Shown here: positions 35,801 to 43,947 of the stretch, one piece after another
Layout of the letters: each line of letters begins with the position of its first letter
Numbering within the stretch: position 1 is the first letter of the stretch
Assembly (NCBI GenBank): GCA_016700075.1
Contig: CP065000.1
Location: 3,329,546 to 3,393,545, forward strand
Direction: 5' to 3'
DNA length: 64,000 nt
Source: Acidobacteriota bacterium
GTDB taxonomy: Bacteria > Acidobacteriota > Blastocatellia > Pyrinomonadales > Pyrinomonadaceae
Notes under the pieces: generated by a model
The model's database searches: none
What the model was told of the DNA's origin: nothing
Seen by the model: only the letters and a program-made list of their open reading frames with translations
Translations under genes and position numbers: made by a program

Positions 35801-37276
35801 TTATGCGATATCGGGCCGTGGGGTGGACTTGGAGCGTGTGGCCTCGCGTTTCTGGTACCTGAGCAGGAGGCGCTCGGTGTGCTGTGAGAGGATGCGTTCC
35901 CAGTCGGTTTCGCTCGGGCTTGTCGGATCGAAGAGAAGATCGGTCGATGGGATGAGCGGTGAAGACGGATCGTCGAGATGGCGCTTTCGCTGATCAACGA
36001 TCGCCGCATAGAGACGCTCGGCATCGGCGGCGGCCTGCTTTGTGATCTGCGACTTGAGCTTGCGTCCCTGAACATCGATGCCTGTGCCGTAGAGAGCAGA
36101 CCGGCCTCCTCTTTTAGCGGCAGCAGACTTGATCTCGATGCCCAGTTTCTTCTTCGCGAGAAAACGCCAGCGGGAACGCTTTTCCATCGTGAGGCGAGGC
36201 AGCTTATATACATAGTCCTCGCGGTTCGAGAGAAGATGATGGACGAGTTCGACAAGTTTACGAGCAACAGCGACGACCGCGACGTTGTGGTTTCGCTTTC
36301 GCTGGATGCGGGAGTAGAGAGCCCGCATCGGCCCCGGAGAACGACGAAGTATCTCGGCCGCCTCGATGATCAGCCAACGGGCTTCGGCTCGTCCCTGCTT
36401 GGTGATCCGTCCGTTGCGTGAAGTGTCGCCCGACTGATATGTAGAAGGAACGACACCGAAGTAGGCGGCGAGTTTCTTTTTATCCGGGAACCTGCCGATG
36501 TCGCCGATGGTTCCGATCAGGCTCGAAGCGACCACCAGATTGACGCCGGTTATGGACAGCAGCCGGTCCATCTGTTCTTTGAGATGTGGTCTGAGTGCGA
36601 CATAAGATGCGATCACTGATTCGAGATCGGCAACGAGTGCGTCGATGCGGTCGATCTCGTTGAGAAGTGACCCGATCCTCATCCGGTCGAGTTCCGGAAC
36701 CGGGGTCTTGATGCCTTCACCCCGGATGATGTTCTCGAGCCAGCGTCGTCCTGATGTTCCAAAGAGATCGCTTCGCTCCTGATGCACCATATTGCGGTGA
36801 AGCACGGAATGGATGGTGTTCTTGCATTCGGTCCGCCGACGAACGAGGCTCACTCGGTCCGTGATGAACTGACGCAACGCTTCGGTGTCCTCGTCCGGCA
36901 GCCAGACCTCGGGCAGGTATCCGACGCGGGCAAGCTCAGCCAGAACCCGTGCGTCGATCTTGTCGGTCTTGATCTTTGCCTGGGCGATCGTCTTTGTCTT
37001 GATCGGGTTGGAGACGATCACTCGTGCTTGTGAGTTGCCCCGCAGGAGCCTTGCGATAGATGTCGAGTTGGTCGTCACCTCGAGTGCGGCCGTATCGCCT
37101 TCTCTCAGCTCGGCCGCGATCAGAAGAAAGCACTCTCGGGTCGTCGCGAATCGCTTTGTCTCGATCCGAACACCACCGGCGTCGAGAACCGCGACCTGCG
37201 ATTCACGCTTTGCGAGATCGATCCCGAACCAACGCGGACCGTCCGTCGCTCTTGTTGTCTTTGAAAAGAAGCTCAT
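35801..37276 (-). CDS. IS110-family DEDD recombinase/transposase, copy 2
   Basis: 491 residues, intact, differing from copy 1 mainly near the N-terminus (MSFFSKTTRATDG in place of MRFFSKTTRATDG, QVAVLDAGGVRIE in place of QISVLDAGGVQIE). D20, E66, D105 and D108 are kept. The AAGGAGG ribosome site precedes ATG 37276. Confidence 0.93.
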   Translation of the reverse strand: MSFFSKTTRATDGPRWFGIDLAKRESQVAVLDAGGVRIETKRFATTRECFLLIAAELREGDTAALEVTTNSTSIARLLRGNSQARVIVSNPIKTKTIAQAKIKTDKIDARVLAELARVGYLPEVWLPDEDTEALRQFITDRVSLVRRRTECKNTIHSVLHRNMVHQERSDLFGTSGRRWLENIIRGEGIKTPVPELDRMRIGSLLNEIDRIDALVADLESVIASYVALRPHLKEQMDRLLSITGVNLVVASSLIGTIGDIGRFPDKKKLAAYFGVVPSTYQSGDTSRNGRITKQGRAEARWLIIEAAEILRRSPGPMRALYSRIQRKRNHNVAVVAVARKLVELVHHLLSNREDYVYKLPRLTMEKRSRWRFLAKKKLGIEIKSAAAKRGGRSALYGTGIDVQGRKLKSQITKQAAADAERLYAAIVDQRKRHLDDPSSPLIPSTDLLFDPTSPSETDWERILSQHTERLLLRYQKREATRSKSTPRPDIA

Positions 37277-37661
37277 TGTCTTCTGCCTCCTTATATAAAG
37301 GTGTCGTATCAAGCAGGGCAGACCGCTGGTAGCGGGCGACAACTATTCATCCGGGTTCCGGATACAGATGGGAGATCTTTCTCTTTACAGTTCAGAGAAC
37401 AGGACTATACTTGACCCAAGTGGGCGCGTGCGGCTAGGACTCTCATTTACGACGGCAGGCTCTTCGCATCCGCGATGGCCTATACGTGAAGTCGAGAAGA
37501 CCCGCAGCGATACCCGCCCTCACGGTCTACCCGTGGGAAGCGGGACTGGCGTCGCGGCGCATCCTGTTGCCCAGCTTACCGAGCAGGTTATTCCTACTTG
37601 TTCGCTCACGCAACACCCGCACCGCTCACACCCTCCACGCACCCATTCTTTTCATACCATT
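37277..37661 (-). ncRNA. Candidate bridge RNA region of IS110 copy 2
   Basis: Same architecture as in copy 1. The inner hairpin is TCGC-ATCC-GCGA (37464-37475) where copy 1 has TGCA-GTAA-TGCA, so three of four base pairs are changed on both sides. The TTCTCT hairpin loop is TTACAGTTC instead of TCACAAATC. The target-like TACGACGGC is at 37448-37456 and the end-like CTATTCAT at 37343-37350. Confidence 0.6.
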
Positions 37662-39897
37662 TACGACGATAACGGAAACATTACCAGGACAACAGACTCC
37701 AAGGGAGAATACATTGATGGTTCGTATGACAATCTCAATCGCCTGAAGGTTCGCGACTATTCGGACGCCGTTACTCCTGACGTTAGCTTCTTTTACGATG
37801 GGAAAGGCCTCGGTGCTGAGCCTGCCCGATCCAAAGGGAAAACCACCAAAGTTGCAAGCACCGTCTCGGAGACTCGTTACACCTTTTTCGATGAACTGGG
37901 ACGCCTCAAGAACCATCAGCAGATCACCGACGGTCAGACCTATTCTACCGAGTACGAATACAACCTGTCGGGCGGCCTTGTTTCGGAAATCTACCCTTCC
38001 GGCCGGACCGTGAACTATGAGATCAACGCAGATGGCGATCTTTCCCACGTCTGGGGCGAGAATGGGTCTGCTATCACGACCTATGCCAATGCCTTCAACT
38101 ACAACGTAAACGGAGCGGTGGAAAAGCTGCGACTCGGCAATGGCAAATGGGAAACCGCGTCATATAACAGCCGCGGACAGATCACAGATCGGGCTGGGTA
38201 ACGGATCGAGCGACACGAGTCTTCTCAAACTAGAGTACTCGTATAATACGACCGGACAGATCAACAATAACGGCAGCCTGCGGGAACAGAAGATCACGGT
38301 CCCCAGTGCGGGCGGTGCTTCCGGCTTCACGGCCACACAGACCTACACTTACGACGACCTCAATCGGTTGCAAGTCGCGGAAGAAAAGGTTGCGGGCAAC
38401 ACGACCTGGAAGCAGACCTTCGTGATCGACCGTTACGGCAATCGCGAGTTCGACGCGGCAAACACGACAACTCTGGGCAGCTGCACGCAGGCGGTTTGCA
38501 ACCCTGATATCAATACTGCGAACAATAGGTTCTCTTCAGGCCAGGGCTATTCGTACGATCAAAACGGCAATGTTACGCAGGACGCCGAGGGCAAGCGGTT
38601 TGCATATGATGCGGAGAACCATCAGAAGGAGTTCTTCAGCGCGAGCAATCCCGGCACGACCCCGGACGCGACCTACCATTACGACGGCGACGGCCGCAGA
38701 ATAAAGAAGGTTACAGCCACGGAAACGACCGTGTTCGTCTACAACGCGAGCGGGCAACTTGTGGCGGAGTACTCGACTCAAATCAGTCAGACGCCGCAGG
38801 TTAGCTATTTGACAACCGATCATCTCGGGAGCCCGAGAGTCGTTTCCGATCAGCTGGGAGCAGTTAAGGACAGGAAGGACTATTCCGCCTTTGGCGAGGA
38901 AACGATATCAGCCCAACGGCAGAGCGCCTTGGGCTACACCGCTGCCGGTGACGAGCTTCGGAAAGGCTACACCGGCTACGAGAAAGATAATGAAAGCGGA
39001 CTCGACTTCGCCCAGGCGAGATACTACAACTCGACGCACGGACGGTACACCAGTATCGACCCTCTGACGGCCAGCGCGAGCATCAGAAACCCTCAGACGT
39101 TCAACCGATACAGCTACGTCCTGAACTCCCCGTACAAATACACCGATCCCCTCGGTCTGCTACCAATTTCATGGAACACGTCGTTCGGCGGAGGCGGCGG
39201 TTTCTGCTCTGCATCCAGTGCGAGTTGCGAAGACGGTGAAGACCTAACAACTTCTTCAATCGAGGCCTATCGACAACAACAACAAGAAGAAGAGCGAAAA
39301 CGGCAACAGGATAAAGAAAAGAAGAAACAGGAAGAAAAACGGAAAAAAGAAGAAGAACGACAGAAGAAACAAAAACAAAAGAAGCCTGAGAGTCCGCCTA
39401 AACCGAGAGCTTCCGAAGAAGAGGAGGTAATTAAGGTTGAAACTAACATTAACAAGGACCTCAAGGTAATCTCGGTCAGTTCAGACTATATAGACAAGGA
39501 CGAAACTGGCCAAGTACCGGTCGGTGGAAGATTCTCAATTACCTATCGTTTTTCCATTTCGACCCCCCAAGACGCCGACAATCTCGATTTATCGAGCTAC
39601 GGAAGCGTTGAATCAACAACTAGCAAGGCATTTGATGCGACAGAGAATTTAGAAAGTGTAAGTTCGAAAGTTGCCGTTGTTGGGACAAAAGGTTCAGCGA
39701 CAATCATCGAAAAAACCGAGACGTTTAGAGTTCTAGCCGATAAGAATAGCAACATCCGGAGAGGGGAACAGGGGACACGAGCAATAAACTACTTCGTGGT
39801 AGCCCGAAATCCAGCTTCAGCCGGTAGCGGTAGCGTTAGAAAAAGATCAACCATCAGCAACTATATAGAGGTGCGTGTCGGCGGAAGAATACGATAG
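37368..39897 (+). pseudogene. RHS protein, C-terminal half 2, with a 2-nt frameshift
   Basis: The frame opens at 37368 in the IS110 end and enters RHS repeats at 37662 (YDDNGNITRTTDSKG). It closes at 38201 because 2 nt (CA) are missing from a CACA run at about 38183: copy 3 reads ATCACACAGATC where this copy has ATCACAGATC. From about 38186 the RHS coding continues in another frame to 39897, with a full RHS core and a distinct tip: a long Lys/Glu/Gln-rich coiled segment (about 39267-39420) and a beta-rich end. The defect may be real, or a phase-variable dinucleotide slip. Confidence 0.75.
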
Positions 39898-39914
39898 ATT
39901 GGAGGATTAAATGT

Positions 39915-40487
39915 ATGTTTAGAGTATTGATGGCTCTGTTTCTAGTATTGGGGAGTCTCTTGCATCTACAGGCTCAATCTGAGTTTACTGTAAGGCGTGT
40001 GTACGTGATTTCGGATTACAATAGCAGGTACATTTTAACTTATGCCGATAGACTAATCCCCCGAGAAGAAATGATCGATGGTGAAACAGTTGGTTGTTTT
40101 GTTGCTAAATTGAAGGAAAGCCAGCTGTTTGACGACATCAAGACGGAGTTAGCTCCAGTCAAAGGTACAGGATCATTTGACCTTATAGTCCGCCCCAAAT
40201 ATAAGGTCAATCCTAACGCACTGGTTGTTAAGGAAATTGATCTAAATAAATCGTTCGGTCTTGACAACGCCGCATTTATGGCGAGATTAGCGGGAAATAA
40301 TGTGGTCATAGGTATGCCATTTAATCCCTATACAGAGATTGAGAGATCGATTGCAAAAGTTCTGGAGGAAATTCCGGAAGAATCAAACACAAAGGGTCCC
40401 GAATTATGGATAAGTGTAAAGATAATGGAATCAACGAACGCCTATCTATTTGTAACGGACAGGCCTCCAAGTTGCAGAAAGCTGTAG
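39915..40487 (+). CDS. Exported protein with POTRA-like segment
   Basis: A 190-residue protein with a signal peptide (MFRVLMALFLVLGSLLHLQAQ). The following residues 22-100 (EFTVRRVYVISDYNSR..., then VGCFVAKLKESQLFDDIKTE) follow the beta-alpha-alpha-beta pattern of POTRA domains, though this is only a resemblance. Base composition is AT-rich compared with the core genes. It starts 17 nt after the RHS copy 2 stop, so it is the likely partner or immunity candidate for that tip; no family match is known to me. Confidence 0.6.
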   Translation: MFRVLMALFLVLGSLLHLQAQSEFTVRRVYVISDYNSRYILTYADRLIPREEMIDGETVGCFVAKLKESQLFDDIKTELAPVKGTGSFDLIVRPKYKVNPNALVVKEIDLNKSFGLDNAAFMARLAGNNVVIGMPFNPYTEIERSIAKVLEEIPEESNTKGPELWISVKIMESTNAYLFVTDRPPSCRKL

Positions 40488-40548
40488 AATTTGATTGGAA
40501 ATGCCTTAGGTCAATTTGGCAACCAGCCCCAACAAAGAGTGAAGTATC

Positions 40549-41169
40549 GTGAAATCCGTATGTAATTTTCTAATGGTTTTCCTTTTGCTCGACATTTGCG
40601 CTTTAGACCTATTTGGGCAGGATAAAGACGTTGTATCTTTTGAGATTCCACCTGAGAAACTCTCACTGTTATTTGTAAATGATCCTAGCTGTCCCCTTCA
40701 GATATCAGGACCGGCAAAGATAATCGGATATTCCAACGGCGGTCTTTCCTTTGGATATTCACTAGCTAACAAGTCGAACGCAAATATAGAAAGCTTTTTA
40801 GTTGAGGCAACCGATTGGTTTGGATTCAAGGGATACAGCAGTCCTGCGATTGTAAATCAAGGGTTCGTATTCGCTCCTGGAGGCACCTACGATGCTCTCT
40901 CGTCAGAGAAAGTTTTCGATGTCCGCCCATTTGATGATTCGATAGCTCGCAAAAGCGGGATAATGAATGTACACAACAAAATATGGATCGTTATGATTGT
41001 CAAGGTCAAGCTTTCAGACGGATCGACTTATGACGTGTCACAGAAATTTAAGTCGCTCAGCAATTTTGTCGAGAAACCCTATTCAAAGGTTGGGATGTCA
41101 GAGGATGAGTTAATTACTCGAGAACAACAGCTTCGTGAGTTTGTTTCGAAACTTATGGTTTCCAAGTAG
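40549..41169 (+). CDS. Exported protein of the RHS array, intact copy
   Basis: A 206-residue protein from a GTG start with a signal peptide (CNFLMVFLLLDICALDLFGQ) and a mature part rich in beta pattern (VSFEIPPEKLSLLFVNDPSC, then FGYSLANKSNANIESFLVEA). Both copies of this protein lie about 100 bp upstream of an FG-GAP fragment, with conserved spacer DNA, so the pair seems to be inherited as one unit. Function unknown. Lower GC than the core genes suggests transfer. Confidence 0.65.
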   Translation: MKSVCNFLMVFLLLDICALDLFGQDKDVVSFEIPPEKLSLLFVNDPSCPLQISGPAKIIGYSNGGLSFGYSLANKSNANIESFLVEATDWFGFKGYSSPAIVNQGFVFAPGGTYDALSSEKVFDVRPFDDSIARKSGIMNVHNKIWIVMIVKVKLSDGSTYDVSQKFKSLSNFVEKPYSKVGMSEDELITREQQLREFVSKLMVSK

Positions 41170-41267
41170 CAACAAGTCTGCCGTAAATTCATTTGTAATA
41201 TTCGCAACGAAATCGCGCACATCGTTTCCTTTTGTTTTAAACAGGTCCTTATTTAGGAGAAGTCCCC

Positions 41268-41990
41268 ATGTCTCTGTCAGAATCCCACGGTGTCGTAAAG
41301 CGTAAAAGGCTTTTGGCGTGGTGCGGTGTGCTCGGGTTTGTGGTTCTTGTCACACTTGGGGTATTCGCTTCTAATGGCTGGCTGCCTTCGACCGACCCGA
41401 TGACGGGCAGGAAGACCGGTTGGTTTGGAAGACAACTTCCAAAGAACGCCTCAAGCAGTTGGAATCCATTGGCCGCACCGAACCCAATACCAACACCGCA
41501 ACTTTCAAAAGAGTACGTATATGCTTCCGGATCACGACTGCTTGCGGTCGAAGATGCTAATGCAAACGCCGCTCCGCCTGCGGACATTGCCGTTTGGACG
41601 CCGAGCAATGGTTGGTGGGCGGTCATGGGCCAGACCGGATCACAGGCAACGGGATTGCAGTTCGGCATGTCCGGCGATATTCCCGTTCCCGGGGACTATG
41701 ATGGTGATGGCAAGACGGACTTTGCGGTCTTTCGTCCTAGCTCCCAAGCGATCTTTTACGTCTGGCCGAGCGGCGGCGGTGGCTATTACGGATACCAGTG
41801 GGGAGTTACAGGCGACAAGCCCGCGATGGGGGATTTCGACGGCGACGGCAAGCACGACATCGTGATCGCCCGGCCCAACACAGGTTCGAATTCGCTTGAT
41901 TGGTGGATCCGAAAGAGTTCCGATTCGACCTACTATGCGGTCAGTTGGGGGGTTCCTACGGACGACCTTGCCGTGGCGGATTATTCATGA
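41268..41990 (+). pseudogene. FG-GAP surface protein, N-terminal fragment 3 (cut by IS110 copy 3)
   Basis: 240 codons after GGAGAAGTCCCC. Membrane anchor, linker and about four FG-GAP blades, ending DLAVADYS-stop where fragment 2 reads DLAVADYDGDG. From about 41840 to the junction the DNA is identical to fragment 2, a sign of recent duplication or gene conversion. Confidence 0.77.
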
Positions 41991-42086
41991 AAAGGTCAAC
42001 TCACATAAGTGTTGTTATTTGACAAGTTAGAGAAACGGGAAAAGACAACTTCGAGAATATTTCCCGCTTATCGACGGATTTCCTCC

Positions 42087-43562
42087 TTATGCAATATCGG
42101 GCGGTGATGTGGACTTGGAGCGTTTGGTTTCGCGTTTTTGGAATCGCAATAGCAGTTTCTCCGTGTGCTGCGAGAGGATGCGTTCCCAGTCGGTCTCGGT
42201 CGGGCTTGTCGGGTCGAAGAGAAGATCCGTGGATGGAATGAGCGGTGATGACGGATCGTCGAGATGTCGCTTTCGCTGATCGACGATCGCGGTGTAAAGA
42301 CGTTCCGCATCGGCGGCAGCTTGTTTTGCGATCTGCGATTTGAGTTTGCGCCCCTGGACGTCGATGCCGGTTCCGTAGAGAGCCGAACGCCCACTCCGTT
42401 TGGCGGCGGCACTCTTGATCTCGATGCCGAGTTTCTTCTTTGCGAGAAAACGCCAGCGGGATCGTTTTTCCATTGTGAGTCGAGGCAGCTTGTAGACATA
42501 GTCCTCTTTGTTCGACAAAAGATGATGGACGAGTTCGACAAGTTTGCGAGCGACGGCGACGACCGCAACATTGTGGTTCCGCTTTCTCTGAATGCGGGAG
42601 TAGAGAGCCCGCATCGGGCCGGGTGATCGGCGAAGTATCTCGGCCGCTTCGATGATCAGCCAGCGGGCCTCGGCTCGTCCCTGCTTGGTGATCCGTCCGT
42701 TGCGTGAAGTGTCGCCCGACTGATATGTAGAAGGAACGACACCGAAGTAGGCGGCGAGTTTCTTTTTATCCGGGAACCTGCCGATGTCGCCGATGGTTCC
42801 GATCAGGCTCGAAGCGACCACGAGATTGACGCCCGTAATGGAAAGCAGCCGGTCCATCTGTTCTTTGAGATGTGGACGCAGTGCGACATAGGATGCGATC
42901 ACCGATTCGAGATCGGCAACAAGTGCGTCGATGCGGTCGATCTCGTTGAGAAGTGAACCGATCCTCATTCGGTCGAGTTCGGGAACCGGCGTCTTGATGC
43001 CTTCACCGCGAACGATATTCTCGAGCCATTTTCGTCCTGAAGCTCCGAACAGGTCGCTTCGCTCCTGATGCACCATATTGCGGTGAAGCACGGAATGGAT
43101 GGTGTTCTTGCATTCCGTGCGTCGTCTGACCAGAGATACTCGGTCCGTGATGAACTGACGCAACGCTTCGGTGTCCTCGTCCGGCAGCCAGACCTCGGGC
43201 AGGTATCCGACGCGGGCAAGCTCAGCCAGAACCCGTGCGTCGATCTTGTCGGTCTTGATCTTTGCCTGGGCGATCGTCTTTGTCTTGATCGGGTTGGAGA
43301 CGATCACTCGTGCTTGTGAGTTGCCCCGCAGGAGCCTTGCGATAGATGTCGAGTTGGTCGTCACCTCGAGTGCGGCCGTATCGCCTTCTCTCAGCTCGGC
43401 CGCGATCAGAAGAAAGCACTCTCGGGTCGTCGCGAATCGCTTTGTCTCGATCTGAACACCACCGGCGTCGAGAACCGCGACCTGCGATTCACGCTTTGCG
43501 AGATCGATCCCGAACCAACGCGGACCGTCCGTCGCTCTTGTTGTCTTTGAAAAGAAGCTCAT
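42087..43562 (-). CDS. IS110-family DEDD recombinase/transposase, copy 3
   Basis: 491 residues, intact. The catalytic D20, E66, D105 and D108 are kept. Most differences from copies 1 and 2 in the C-terminal half are synonymous or conservative (for example KLLLRFQKRETKRSKS for RLLLRYQKREATRSKS), which indicates selection for function while the copies diverged elsewhere. Confidence 0.93.
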   Translation of the reverse strand: MSFFSKTTRATDGPRWFGIDLAKRESQVAVLDAGGVQIETKRFATTRECFLLIAAELREGDTAALEVTTNSTSIARLLRGNSQARVIVSNPIKTKTIAQAKIKTDKIDARVLAELARVGYLPEVWLPDEDTEALRQFITDRVSLVRRRTECKNTIHSVLHRNMVHQERSDLFGASGRKWLENIVRGEGIKTPVPELDRMRIGSLLNEIDRIDALVADLESVIASYVALRPHLKEQMDRLLSITGVNLVVASSLIGTIGDIGRFPDKKKLAAYFGVVPSTYQSGDTSRNGRITKQGRAEARWLIIEAAEILRRSPGPMRALYSRIQRKRNHNVAVVAVARKLVELVHHLLSNKEDYVYKLPRLTMEKRSRWRFLAKKKLGIEIKSAAAKRSGRSALYGTGIDVQGRKLKSQIAKQAAADAERLYTAIVDQRKRHLDDPSSPLIPSTDLLFDPTSPTETDWERILSQHTEKLLLRFQKRETKRSKSTSPPDIA

Positions 43563-43947
43563 TGTCTTCTGCCTCCTTATATAAAGGTGTCGTATCAAGC
43601 AGGGCAGACCGCTGGTAGCGGGCGACAACTATTCATCCGGGTTCCGGATACAGATGGGAGATCTTTCTCTTTACAGTTCAGAGAACAGGACTATACTTGA
43701 CCCAAGTGGGCGCGTGCGGCTAGGACTCTCATTTACGACGGCAGGCTCTTCGCATCCGCGATGGCCTATACGTGAAGTCGAGAAGACCCGCAGCGATACC
43801 CGCCCTCACGGTCTACCCGTGGGAAGCGGGACTGGCGTCGCGGCGCATCCTGTTGCCCAGCTTACCGAGCAGGTTATTCCTACTTGTTCGCTCACGCAAC
43901 ACCCGCACCGCTCACACCCTCCACGCACCCATTCTTTTCATACCATT
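43563..43947 (-). ncRNA. Candidate bridge RNA region of IS110 copy 3
   Basis: Apparently identical to the region in copy 2, including the TCGC-ATCC-GCGA hairpin, the TACGACGGC target-like word and the CTATTCAT end-like word. Confidence 0.6.

Larger units (their letters stand above)
35696..37661 (-). mobile_element. IS110-family element, copy 2 (1966 bp)
   Basis: Same ends and length as copy 1. The left junction lies in a GAC-TAC codon pair of the FG-GAP fragment; the right junction precedes TACGACGATAACGG of the RHS gene (Y-D-D-N-G motif). The transposase 3' half is almost identical to copy 1, while the 5' end and non-coding end are identical to copy 3, so the copies have exchanged segments. 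Confidence 0.82.
41982..43947 (-). mobile_element. IS110-family element, copy 3 (1966 bp)
   Basis: Same length and same junction phase. The left junction follows GCGGAT of a GAT-TAC pair; the right precedes TACGACGATAACGG of the RHS gene. The 3' half of its transposase gene has many silent differences from copies 1 and 2, whereas the 5' half and non-coding end equal copy 2. Confidence 0.82.

Noticed and set aside
35696..37661. Composite transposon bounded by IS110 copies
   Set aside because: The copies are arranged as direct repeats inside gene fragments, and IS110 elements are not known to move flanking DNA as class I composite transposons do. Recombination between copies explains the layout better.
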